From Prevotella multiformis DSM 16608 (GTDB lineage: Bacteria; Bacteroidota; Bacteroidia; Bacteroidales; Bacteroidaceae), in the NCBI RefSeq assembly GCF_000191065.1, contig NZ_GL872283.1, forward strand, positions 825,592-889,591: 64,000 nucleotides of DNA. Direction: 5' to 3'. The notes beneath the pieces were generated by a model that was given only the letters and a program-made list of their open reading frames with translations, was not told where the DNA came from and ran no database searches. How positions within the stretch are numbered: the stretch's first letter is position 1; every line of letters begins with the position of its first letter. Positions 33,827 to 42,441 of the stretch are shown here, in pieces. Made by a program: the position numbers and the translations under genes.

Positions 33827-35482
33827 TCATTGTGCTTTACGTTTCGTCCTGCCGTTCTGTCCCGACATGATCATGAGAATAGAGGGACTGCGGAACACGT
33901 TGAGAGCCGACTTGATAGTCGCATCGTCGAGATTGACGTACTCTATCCAGGCCTGTTCGTCAAGCATGTTATAGATGATCCTGCTGTTCAGATACTCTTC
34001 TAAAAGCGAGTGTGAACGCATGATCATCAGGTTGCGGCGGCGGAGCCCGTTCCGTTCTGCGTAGTCGGCGAAGTCCGACACGAGGTTCTGCCGCTTCAGA
34101 TAGTTCGCCAGCGGGCGCATCTCCGAGAACTCATTGAGCTTCTTCCGGTTGCGGTCTGTATAATTGAAGGCATACTGCATCATCAGTCCGCTCATGGCAG
34201 CCTCCTTGTAATAGGAGGTGATGTTGGTCGTGTCTTCCGGAACGAAGATGTCCGGCGTGATGCCGCCACCGCCGTAGACGGTACGCCCGTTGTGGGTGTG
34301 ATAAGCCGGCCCGACATGCTTGATGCTGTCCTGCGAGAAGAACTCTCCATGCTGATAGCGCATGAGAAGGTCGTTCTCATAGTCGGTGTTGTCGCCGGGC
34401 TTGAACGGTTTCTGGATGCAGCGGCCGGAGGGGGTATAGTAGCGGGCAATGGTCAGACGGATCATACTGCCGTCAGGGAACTGTATCTGCTGCTGCACCA
34501 GTCCCTTTCCGAAAGAACGCCGGCCGACAATCGTGGCACGGTCGTTGTCCTGCATGGCTCCGGCAAAGATCTCTGCTGCCGAGGCGGAGCCCTCATTGAT
34601 CAGTACGACCATCGGTATATGCTGATAACTCCCCTTGCCGTCACTGCGATAGTCGATGCGCGGGCTTTTCCGTCCCTGCGTATAGACAATGAGCCGGTTC
34701 TTGGGCAGGAACTCATTGGCCATCTGCACGGCGGCTTCCAGGATGCCTCCGCCATTGTCGCGAAGGTCGATGACCAGATGGTCAGCCCCCTGGATGTTCA
34801 GTGTCTGCAGAGCCGCAAGCATCTCGGCATAGGTACGCTCGCCGAAGCTCTTGATGCGGATATAACCTGTTGAATCGTTGAGCATATAGCAAGCCGAAAC
34901 ACTCTTGACGGAGACATCGCCACGTGTCACGGTAAACACCTTCACTCCCTGTTCACCGTACCGTTTCACACCGATCTTCACCTTGGAATCCTTAGGTCCC
35001 TTCAGCCGGTGCATGGCCTCCTCGTTGGTGACATTCTTGCCGACGAAAGCCTTGCCGTTGATGCTGACGAGCTTGTCACCGGCGAGTATTCCGGCCTTGT
35101 CAGCCGGCCCGCCCTTGATGACATTCTGTATCCGCAGCGTATCATTGCGGATGATGAACTCGACACCTACTCCGGAGAAAGAACCCTTGAGGTCGTCCGT
35201 GGCGAGCTGCACATCCTTTGCGCTGATATAGACGGAGTGCGGATCCAGTTCGGACAGGATGGCCGGGATGGCCTTCTCGACAAGGTCGTCTATGTTCACC
35301 GAGTCGACATACTGGTCATCGATGATATGCAGCAGGTTGCTTAGCCGGCTGCTTCCACTGTTGATGATGTTCAATCGGTTGCCCGAGAAGTGATTGGCAT
35401 AGAAAGTGCCGATCAATATACCGATGACGACACAGAATGCCATCAGGAGCGGCATGAAACGGTTGGTTTTGTTTTGATTCAT
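33827..35482 (-). CDS. S41-family C-terminal processing peptidase
   Basis: Periplasmic serine protease of the CtpA/tail-specific type (551 residues). It has an N-terminal membrane anchor (FMPLLMAFCVVIGILIGTFY), an S41 N-terminal helix region, a PDZ domain (about 85-175, FSGVGVEFIIRNDTLRIQNV and AGDKLVSINGKAFVG) and a catalytic domain with the Ser nucleophile in NEGSASAAEIFAGAMQ and Lys in RRSFGKGLVQQQ. The C-terminal 120 residues follow the catalytic core and are typical for Bacteroidetes members. It is upstream of the folate gene in a leftward unit and 190 nt downstream of the dCMP deaminase gene. Confidence 0.92.
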   Translation of the reverse strand: MNQNKTNRFMPLLMAFCVVIGILIGTFYANHFSGNRLNIINSGSSRLSNLLHIIDDQYVDSVNIDDLVEKAIPAILSELDPHSVYISAKDVQLATDDLKGSFSGVGVEFIIRNDTLRIQNVIKGGPADKAGILAGDKLVSINGKAFVGKNVTNEEAMHRLKGPKDSKVKIGVKRYGEQGVKVFTVTRGDVSVKSVSACYMLNDSTGYIRIKSFGERTYAEMLAALQTLNIQGADHLVIDLRDNGGGILEAAVQMANEFLPKNRLIVYTQGRKSPRIDYRSDGKGSYQHIPMVVLINEGSASAAEIFAGAMQDNDRATIVGRRSFGKGLVQQQIQFPDGSMIRLTIARYYTPSGRCIQKPFKPGDNTDYENDLLMRYQHGEFFSQDSIKHVGPAYHTHNGRTVYGGGGITPDIFVPEDTTNITSYYKEAAMSGLMMQYAFNYTDRNRKKLNEFSEMRPLANYLKRQNLVSDFADYAERNGLRRRNLMIMRSHSLLEEYLNSRIIYNMLDEQAWIEYVNLDDATIKSALNVFRSPSILMIMSGQNGRTKRKAQ

Positions 35483-35672
35483 AAAAGCTCCACCCCTATG
35501 CCTCCCAGAGAGGAGGACTTGCGGACAGGGTGCTCGCTGATTTACTTGTTATTGTATATCCGATTATAAGCGCCTTGGATAACGTGCTTGTGGAAGGCGC
35601 ATGACGGCTGATAGGGTCTGTAGGCCGGCGGTGCAGCCGGATGCGGCGGCTGCCATGGTGTCGCCTTCTACG

Positions 35673-36200
35673 TTATCTGCCGCCCTCATCTTGTCTTTTC
35701 TCTTCAGGGACATCGTCTGGAGGAAGTCCCTCAAGACGAAGGAACTCTACCTCGATGCCGGCACGTTCCAGCAGGTCAATCCCGTCCATCAGCCGGTACT
35801 TCTCGGCATAGACGACACGCCGGATGCCCGCCTGGATGATCAGTTTCGAACACTCGATGCACGGTGATGCCGTCACGTAAAGCGTCGAGCCGTCGCTGTT
35901 GTTGCCGCTCCGTGCCAGTTTCGTGATGGCATTGGCTTCAGCGTGGAGCACATAAGGCTTCGTTACGCCGGCTTCATCCTCACATACATTCTCGAAGCCG
36001 CTCGGGGTTCCGTTGTAACCATCGCTGATGATCATCTTGTCCTTCACGACCAACGCCCCCACCTGCCGGCGTCTGCAGTAGGAGTTCTCTGCCCAGATGC
36101 GTGCCATCCGGAGGTAACGGTAATCGACGGCGGTCCTGCTCCTGCCCTTCATGAGGGGGGATGCGGCTGCTTCGTGACTGGTGATAGGTTCGCTGTTCAT
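35673..36200 (-). CDS. dCMP deaminase-family protein (ComEB-like)
   Basis: Zinc-dependent deaminase of 175 residues that would convert dCMP to dUMP for dTTP synthesis. Zinc ligands are the HAEANAI motif and PCIECSKLI; the family start YRYLRMARIWAENSYCRRRQ and the loop DGYNGTPSGFENVCED fit dCMP deaminases. It begins 40 nt after the end of the M3 peptidase gene. The Asp/Glu-rich C-terminal tail (about 158-175) is not part of the fold. Confidence 0.9.
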   Translation of the reverse strand: MNSEPITSHEAAASPLMKGRSRTAVDYRYLRMARIWAENSYCRRRQVGALVVKDKMIISDGYNGTPSGFENVCEDEAGVTKPYVLHAEANAITKLARSGNNSDGSTLYVTASPCIECSKLIIQAGIRRVVYAEKYRLMDGIDLLERAGIEVEFLRLEGLPPDDVPEEKRQDEGGR

Positions 36201-36240
36201 TGTGATGATGGAGTTTTATCTGTGACGGGGTGGGGGAAGG

Positions 36241-38322
36241 CTATCGGGAAATGCCGTCTCTCTTCATCAGCGCATCAATTGTCGGCTCCTGTCCGCGGAA
36301 ACGCTTGTAAAGTGTCATGGGATGTTCCGTTCCGCCGCGTGACAGGATGTTGTCACGGAACCGCCGGGCGGTTGCCTGATTGAAGATTCCCTCTTTCTTG
36401 AAGACGCTGAAAGCATCGGCGTCAAGGACTTCAGCCCATTTGTAGCTGTAATAACCCGCAGCATAGCCACCCGCCATAATGTGGGAGAACTGCACCGTCA
36501 TACAGGTGTCCATGCGCTGCTCGTCGATGATGGCGGATGCCCATGCCTTCTTCTCGAATGGGATAATATCCTCGGTAAACGCATCTTTCTGCGTGTAGTA
36601 AGCCATATCCAGCAGGCCGAAGCTGACCTGCCGCAGACACGCCGTCGCCGCACCGAATGTACGGCTAGCCACGATCTTGTCTATCAGTTCGTCGGGCATC
36701 GCCTCCCCTGTCTGATAGTGGAAGGCGAACGTGCGGAGAAAGTCCTTCTCTACGGCGAAGTTCTCCATGAACTGTGAAGGAAGTTCCACGAAGTCCCACC
36801 AGACATTCGTTCCCGACAGACTCTCGAAACGGGTGTTGGCGAACATCCCATGCAGTGAGTGCCCGAACTCGTGCAGGAAAGTCTCCACCTCACCCAGCCT
36901 CAGCAAGGCCGGTTTATCCTCGGTAGGCTTGGAGAGATTCATTACAAGCGAGGTGTGCGGACGTACGTTTGTCCCGTCCCGCTCAATCCACTGTCCCTGG
37001 AACTCGGTCATCCAGGCACCGTCCCGTTTTCCCTTGCGCGGATGAAAGTCGACATAGAGTACTGCCAGGTAGCTGCCGTCCTTGTCGAATACTTCATAGG
37101 GCTTCACGTCAGGATGATAGACCGGTATGTCCTTGTTCTCTTTGAAAGTAATCCCATACAGGCGTGTAGCCAGCCCGAAGACCCCCTTGATGACGTTGCC
37201 CAGTTCGAAGTAAGGGCGGAGCATCTCGGGGTCGAGGTCGAACTTCCGCTTCTTCAGCTGCTGGCCATAGTAAGCCGCATCCCACGGCTCCATCTTGAAG
37301 TCGTCGCCCTCCAGTTCACGGGACAGTGCCTTCACTTCCTCCCGTTCTCTGATGGCTGCCGGCTTATACGCCGTAATGAGGTCGTCGAGCAGCTTGTAGA
37401 CGTTCTCGACCGTTGTCGCCATGCGGTGCTTCATCACGTAGTCGGCGAAGGTGTCGTAGCCCAGAAGCTGCGCCATCTCACGGCGGAGATTGACGAGCCG
37501 CCTGCATACCTCGAGGTTGTTCGTTTCCTTGTCCTTTATGCAGAGTGTGTTCCGGGCCATGTAGAGCTCCTTGCGCAGTTCGCGCTGCGTACTGTACATC
37601 ATGAACGGTCCGTAGCTCGGTGCATCCAGAGTGAATATCCATCCCTCCTGTCCGTGCTCTTTTGCAGCCTCGTGCGCTGCTTCCCGTGCCGTGTCGGGCA
37701 GACCGTCAAGCTGTCTTTTATCAAGGATGTGCAGCGTATAGGCCTTGTTCTCCTTCAGCAGGTTCTGTGAGAACTGCAAAGAAAGCATGGAAGCCTCTTC
37801 CGTGAGCTTGCGCAGACGGTTCTTCCCCGCCTCATCCAGCAGCGCACCGCTGCGTACGAAGCCGTCGTAGCTGTTCTCCAGCAGGCGGTTCTCTTCCGGT
37901 GTCAGTTCACGGTGATGCTCATAAACGTACTTGATGCGTTCGAACAGCTTGGGATTGAGGCTGACATCATTCGCGTGCCGGGTGAGTATCGGACTCATCT
38001 TCTGCGCCAGGGCATCCATCTCGTCATTGGTCTCGGCACTCAGCATATTGAAGAACACGCTCTCCACCCGGTTCAGCAGATCATAATAATGCTTGCGTCC
38101 CTTCACTTCATCCTCCGGTATGATGGTGTTCTCGAAGGTCGGTTCGTCGGGGTTATGGATGATCTTCTCAATCTGTTCGTCCTCACGGCGGATACCCTCC
38201 ATCATCGCCTCTTCATAATCGGCAAGGGTGATACGGTCGAAAGGCACGGTGTCGTGCGGTGTATTGTAAGGCAGGAAGAAAGGGTTTGTACGCTCTTTCT
38301 TCTCCGATATGTTGTCTGTCAT
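36241..38322 (-). CDS. M3-family metallopeptidase (Dcp-like)
   Basis: Oligopeptidase of 693 residues related to peptidyl-dipeptidase Dcp and oligopeptidase A. The zinc motif HEFGH is in LGEVETFLHEFGHSLHGMFA, with the third-ligand region NVWWDFVELPSQFMENFAVE downstream. No signal peptide is seen, so it is probably cytoplasmic. I start at ATG 38322 (MTDNISEKKERTNPFFLPYN): a TATCTTTG promoter element at 38360-38353 overlaps the longer frame and would give a 25-nt leader to this start. Confidence 0.9.
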   Translation of the reverse strand: MTDNISEKKERTNPFFLPYNTPHDTVPFDRITLADYEEAMMEGIRREDEQIEKIIHNPDEPTFENTIIPEDEVKGRKHYYDLLNRVESVFFNMLSAETNDEMDALAQKMSPILTRHANDVSLNPKLFERIKYVYEHHRELTPEENRLLENSYDGFVRSGALLDEAGKNRLRKLTEEASMLSLQFSQNLLKENKAYTLHILDKRQLDGLPDTAREAAHEAAKEHGQEGWIFTLDAPSYGPFMMYSTQRELRKELYMARNTLCIKDKETNNLEVCRRLVNLRREMAQLLGYDTFADYVMKHRMATTVENVYKLLDDLITAYKPAAIREREEVKALSRELEGDDFKMEPWDAAYYGQQLKKRKFDLDPEMLRPYFELGNVIKGVFGLATRLYGITFKENKDIPVYHPDVKPYEVFDKDGSYLAVLYVDFHPRKGKRDGAWMTEFQGQWIERDGTNVRPHTSLVMNLSKPTEDKPALLRLGEVETFLHEFGHSLHGMFANTRFESLSGTNVWWDFVELPSQFMENFAVEKDFLRTFAFHYQTGEAMPDELIDKIVASRTFGAATACLRQVSFGLLDMAYYTQKDAFTEDIIPFEKKAWASAIIDEQRMDTCMTVQFSHIMAGGYAAGYYSYKWAEVLDADAFSVFKKEGIFNQATARRFRDNILSRGGTEHPMTLYKRFRGQEPTIDALMKRDGISR

Positions 38323-38352
38323 TTCTATTTCGCTTTCTCTTGATTTAACGTA

Positions 38353-38360
38353 CAAAGATA
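38353..38360 (-). promoter_or_regulatory. Promoter -7 element of the M3 peptidase gene
   Basis: TATCTTTG on the minus strand, 30 nt before the chosen ATG. No -33 TTTG at the ideal spacing. Confidence 0.55.
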
Positions 38361-38526
38361 AACCAAAAAAAGGAGAAACCCCTTATATAGGACTGGAATT
38401 TAACGCATTTTTGTTTCTTTGTCAGGTTCAGACAATCGGCCATTGTCGCTTGCCAAGATGAAAGACTGCAATGGAATGAAAGTCCGCTCCCGTACAGTCA
38501 GGACGAAAGATGTCCGGTGCTTTTCC

Positions 38527-38557
38527 TTTGCCATCAGAAAGAAAATGCCTATATTTG
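38527..38557 (+). promoter_or_regulatory. Full promoter of the YhcH-family gene
   Basis: TTTG (38527-38530), 19-nt spacer, TATATTTG (38550-38557), then 27 nt to the ATG at 38585. Confidence 0.75.
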
Positions 38558-38584
38558 CACGGACAACCAACAGAAAAGGAACAG

Positions 38585-39031
38585 ATGGTAATAGCAGATT
38601 TAAACGCAGCCTGCCGGTATTATGGCCTGCATCCGAAGATGAAGGAACTGATGGAGTATGTTCTCCACCACGATTTCAGCGGGCAGGAAGCGGGGCGCAT
38701 CACGCTTGACGGCAGAGGTTTGTTCATCAATCTGGATGAAGTAGAACTGAAGACAAAAGACAGACAGCGGTTGGAATTTCACAGGAGATACATTGACATG
38801 CAGGTTCCTCTGTTGAAGGAAGAGACGATGGGCTGGACACCGGTCTCCGGGCTGGGCATCCCCGACATAGCCTACAACCCCGATACCGATTGCGGTTTTT
38901 ATACACAGGAGGCAAAAGAATATTTCAAGGTCCGGCCGGGACTGTTTGTTCTCTTCTTCCCCGAGGATGCCCATGCGCCCGTTATAGGTGATGGAAGGCA
39001 GAGGAAACTGGTCGGCAAAATCAGACTGTAG
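38585..39031 (+). CDS. YhcH/YjgK/YiaL (DUF386) family protein
   Basis: Small cupin-like protein of 148 residues, family DUF386 (TabA/YhcH/EbgC). Visible signatures are MELxxYV-type helix, the HRRYIDMQVPL metal-binding segment and FFPEDAHAPVIGDG with a second set of putative ligands. Family members are linked to sialic acid and other sugar catabolism or to biofilm control; the local context offers no sugar genes. Its own promoter and a MITE immediately downstream isolate it as a monocistronic unit. Confidence 0.85.
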   Translation: MVIADLNAACRYYGLHPKMKELMEYVLHHDFSGQEAGRITLDGRGLFINLDEVELKTKDRQRLEFHRRYIDMQVPLLKEETMGWTPVSGLGIPDIAYNPDTDCGFYTQEAKEYFKVRPGLFVLFFPEDAHAPVIGDGRQRKLVGKIRL

Positions 39032-39078
39032 TTTCGCACCTGCAGGGAAAACGCAGGGGGCATGCAGACAAATAGAAG

Positions 39079-39255
39079 AGGGTGTGTCAAAATGCAATTA
39101 CCATTTTGATAATCTTACAGTTTGAAACAATTCATTGAAAATGACCATTTCTGTACTCGATTTTGAGTAAAGAAATGGTCTTTTCTTTGTTGTAGGAAAA
39201 ACCTGCTTATAGTTTGAAAGTCGTCAAGTTATTCATCTGCATTTTGACACACCCT
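39079..39255. mobile_element. MITE-like element, copy 1 (177 bp)
   Basis: Bounded by the inverted repeats AGGGTGTGTCAAAATGCA (39079-39096) and TGCATTTTGACACACCCT (39238-39255). It is 177 bp and differs from 50661-50837 at only two positions. It has no coding capacity and an internal hairpin GACCATTTCTGTACTC / GAGTAAAGAAATGGTC followed by T-rich sequence. The ends look like those of a Bacteroidetes insertion sequence that would move it in trans; no such transposase is in the window. The 39256-39426 gap holds nothing else that I recognise. Confidence 0.85.
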
Positions 39256-39426
39256 CTTCTTTTGGTATGCCCGGCATGAGCATTGGTATAACGGGTGGAA
39301 GTCCACGGTAAGCCCTGATAGCGGGATTTACATAGCCAACGGAAAGGGTGTCCATCGCAAAGCGGGCCTGAAAGGATCCGTCGGCAAAGCCCCGATGAGC
39401 AGGAACTTCATACACCCATGGCCGTC

Positions 39427-40824
39427 TTACCGAATTTCCACAGCAGTCTGTGTATTCCGAGCCTCATCAAACTTTGCCTTCATCGTCGGGTTATTGTAGG
39501 TGAGCCTGCGGATGGTGAGGTTTTCAGTGTCTTGGGTGGCAAGACGCAGGTTGTTCTCACTGCTGACCAGTTCTGCACGAACCTTCTGGAGCTTCTTGAT
39601 TGTAGCGTCAATGTCCGCGATGGCATCCTGGAACTTCCTGGTGTACAGCTCGTAATGCTTGCTGAACTTTTGTTTGAAGTCTTCCATCTTCGTCTCGAAG
39701 TTGGTCACATCCACCTCCCTGTTCTGTGCCAGGACAAGCTGCTTCTTATATTCCAAGGCACTCTTCGATGCCTGTACCAACAGCGTGATGAACGTCACGA
39801 AGAACTGCGGGCGAATGACATACATCTTCGGATAGACGTGGCTCTTGTTCACGATGCCGCTATTATACAGCTCGTTGTCAGCCTCCAGCAGGCTCACCAG
39901 CACGGCATACTCACATCCTTTCTTCCGCCTGTCCTCGTCCAACTTCTTCAAGAAGTCCTCGTTTTTATGCTTAGTGGCAGTGGTTTCCATTTCGTTCTTC
40001 ATCTCGAACATGATCGAGATGTATTCCGTCCCGTCTTCACTGTCACGGAAGATGAAGTCGCCCTTCGTACCGTCGCTCGCATCATTGTCCTTGTCAAAGT
40101 AAGCATTCGGCATCAGCGGACGCAGATAACGCTCGAACTCAATACTACAATGCTGCTCCAAGGTCTCACCCACCATCTTCGTCGACATCTTCGTCTTCAA
40201 GTCCTTGTAGTAGTCTATCTGTTCTTGCTTCATACGCAACTCATTCTCATGTTGCTTCTGCAGGTCTGCCTCATGCAGCTGTGCCTTGCTCTTCTCCTGC
40301 TCTATCTCACTTTGCAGTTTCACGATCTTGTTTTCTCTTTCCTGCACATCTCTCTGTGCTTTGTTGCGCTCCTCCATCAGTGCCAACTGCAGTTTGTCTC
40401 CATTCTGGCTGATCTCTGACTTCAACTCACTGATTGTCTTATCCTTCTCAGACAATGCAGCCATCAGTTCGCTTGCCTTCAGCGACTCTATCCCCTCCAG
40501 CTTAGCCTTCAGATTGGCAATCTCCGCACTCATCTCAGCCTTCTGCCGGGACAGTTCGCTGTCCTTCTCACCTTTCAGTCGTTCTATCTCAGCTGCCTTC
40601 TGGATCAGCTCCTGCTCTTTCTGCGACAGCTTGTTCCGGAAGGTCTGTTCCGTCTTGGTGGTAACCAACGCCAGCTCAGCTTTGTTGCGCTCCTCCGTCT
40701 CAGTCATTCTCCGCTTCACCTCAGCCTCGATTTCCTTCGTCTTTACTTGGTTCAAAATGGAAGCATAGTCTGCCTCATCCACCTTGAAAACATTTCCACA
40801 CTTAGGGCATTTTAGTTCTTTCAT
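39427..40824 (-). CDS. DUF2130 domain protein
   Basis: Protein of 465 residues: an N-terminal zinc ribbon (KELKCPKCGNVFKVDEADYA), a long coiled coil (about 30-215, rich in Glu/Lys/Gln) and a C-terminal DUF2130 domain (about 220-460) with GETLEQHCSIEFERYLRPLM, AYFDKDNDASDGTKGDFIFR and CEYAVLVSLLEADNELYNSG. The GDF and E/K arrangement resembles PD-(D/E)xK nucleases, which is inference. DUF2130 genes are frequently found near restriction-modification loci, and here an HsdM remnant lies directly upstream. Function not established. Confidence 0.85.
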   Translation of the reverse strand: MKELKCPKCGNVFKVDEADYASILNQVKTKEIEAEVKRRMTETEERNKAELALVTTKTEQTFRNKLSQKEQELIQKAAEIERLKGEKDSELSRQKAEMSAEIANLKAKLEGIESLKASELMAALSEKDKTISELKSEISQNGDKLQLALMEERNKAQRDVQERENKIVKLQSEIEQEKSKAQLHEADLQKQHENELRMKQEQIDYYKDLKTKMSTKMVGETLEQHCSIEFERYLRPLMPNAYFDKDNDASDGTKGDFIFRDSEDGTEYISIMFEMKNEMETTATKHKNEDFLKKLDEDRRKKGCEYAVLVSLLEADNELYNSGIVNKSHVYPKMYVIRPQFFVTFITLLVQASKSALEYKKQLVLAQNREVDVTNFETKMEDFKQKFSKHYELYTRKFQDAIADIDATIKKLQKVRAELVSSENNLRLATQDTENLTIRRLTYNNPTMKAKFDEARNTQTAVEIR

Positions 40825-40862
40825 AATTCTATCCTTTCAAGTTGTTGTTTATGTTGCGAGTG

Positions 40863-40870
40863 CAAAGGTA
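40863..40870 (-). promoter_or_regulatory. Promoter -7 element of the DUF2130 gene
   Basis: TACCTTTG on the minus strand, 38 nt before the ATG. No -33 box at the ideal distance. Confidence 0.5.
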
Positions 40871-41086
40871 ATACACGGGAGTGCAGCCTTTCCGCAGAGA
40901 AAAAGATTTCTGTTTAAATCCGTCATTTGTTATCTTCTATATATAATGGGTCGTCAATTAATTTGTAGGAATTTGCCGGTAACCACTTGTTTAGTACCAT
41001 TCATATATGTTATTACAATCTTAGGTTTAAGGCATCGGGCGTTTACACTCCTGATGCAGATATTTGATAAAAGTGAGATAATCTTG

Positions 41087-41617
41087 TCAAGCCTTGTCAG
41101 CAGCAGATGTTCGGAAATTCCTGACCATGGCGTTGCTCACCTTGGAAGGGTGGAGGTCGGCTTTCTCAACAAACTGCATGACAACCGCAAAGAGCTTGTT
41201 GCCACGCTCAAGCCGGGCGTATATCTTCGACAGGTCGACGATGCCGCTGTCGCCGTCTTCGTGTACAAAGTTGGCAAGGATGTCCTTCACGTTCGGCGTA
41301 AAGCCTTCGATATAAGTCTTGAAGGCATCGCCGATCTGGTCGGGAGAGTTGAGCAGCTTCCTCAATGACAGTCCCGACAGATTGAAGAAGGTGAGGCCGT
41401 TCTGCCGCATCAAGGACTCGAGTTTGTATTTCCGCATCTCTGCGGGCGTGCCGTCGAGTGCCTCGAGAATGACATCGTACTTATCTTCGAGCACACAATC
41501 CAATCGGCGAAGCAGCGTGAAGGGCAGGATGACATCCTCCACTTCGGAGTCGTCATAGTAGTTGCGGATGACTTCTTTGATGTCCCAAATCACGTTGGCT
41601 AACTCTTGTTCCGTCAT
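41087..41617 (-). pseudogene. Truncated HsdM, N-terminal fragment
   Basis: The 176 residues match the helical N-terminal domain of type I restriction-modification methyltransferase HsdM (ELANVIWDIKEVIRNYYDDS, LPFTLLRRLDCVLEDKYDVI, FVEKADLHPSKVSN). A full HsdM has about 500 or more residues; the SAM-binding and NPPY catalytic motifs are missing. Similarity stops at HPSKVSN, and the last 14 residues do not continue the family. No HsdS or HsdR gene is near. It has an intact -7 promoter element, so the fragment might still be transcribed. Confidence 0.8.
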
Positions 41618-41649
41618 AGGTCTGTTGTCTTTTATTTCTTATTCTGTTG

Positions 41650-41657
41650 CAAAGTTA
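41650..41657 (-). promoter_or_regulatory. Promoter -7 element of the HsdM remnant
   Basis: TAACTTTG on the minus strand, 32 nt before the ATG. Confidence 0.5.
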
Positions 41658-41777
41658 ATGATTATCCGTGCGGTTTTCGTGCCTTGAATCATATTTCTGC
41701 AGATTCTCTTTTATTTTGCTTCTTCTCTCGTTGCGGAACCATTCGGGGGAGAGAATATCAACGTCAGGAAGACCCCG

Positions 41778-42206
41778 ATTTATTCCCTTGCCATCGCTGT
41801 TTGTAAACATTTTTGTGCAGCTCGAAGCTGACACATGCTCTTCTGGCTTCTAAAAGATGCCTGATTGACCTGCAACTGGTGCTCTATTACCGTGTTATTA
41901 ACGCCCTTTTGAAGTCCAATCAAGCACCTTTTGCAAACGACTTGACAACCAATTGATTGACTGCTGGTTACAGACCTGCCTTTTTGTATGTGTCTTTTAT
42001 ATTCGTAGGTGATTGGTTTGAAATTATGTAATGACTTTTCAAAATCTTATCTGTGGTCTCACGTGTTAAAATGAAAAGGGCTTTGTGTCGGAGGAGGATA
42101 ACAGAACAGACAGTTGACCGTCTTGGCCATGTTTCTGTTGAATGAATCACTCCGGTTCTCCCGTTAAAGCTATACGGAAAGCATCCACGCATGGAACGGA
42201 AGAACG
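41778..42206. repeat. Dispersed intergenic repeat, copy 2 of 2
   Basis: Diverged copy of 1651-2078 in the same orientation. The frame open in copy 1 is closed here by TGA shortly after CGACTTGACAACCAAT, supporting a non-coding repeat. The 22-nt-type palindrome array is at 41836-41931. Confidence 0.85.
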
Positions 42207-42253
42207 CAAAAGACCGTCAGTACTCCCACCGGAGCAGACGGTCTTTTGCGTTC
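42202..42253 (-). terminator. Long hairpin downstream of the TonB receptor gene
   Basis: GAACGCAAAAGACCGTC (42202-42218) pairs perfectly over 17 bp with GACGGTCTTTTGCGTTC (42237-42253). It lies 190 nt after the receptor stop. A clean T-run is lacking, so termination is probable but not certain. The stretch 42254-42441 holds nothing else that I see. Confidence 0.6.
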
Positions 42254-42441
42254 AATTCTTAACAGTATAGGCACAAAGGGCTGGCAAGATTCCCGCCATT
42301 GACAGACCGACGTGGAATTTCCAGAACATGCCTATGGATGTACTTCCGGCTTCACGGACGTTGTCTCACGCTGTGATGACGGCTGTCCTTCCGGCTGTCA
42401 TCTGGTTTTCCCGATGGACACATGCCGGATGCGGGGGACCG

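Noticed and set aside
40871..41086. Continuation of HsdM in another frame after the fragment
   Set aside because: No NPPY or SAM-binding motif and no HsdM-like sequence is found in any frame.
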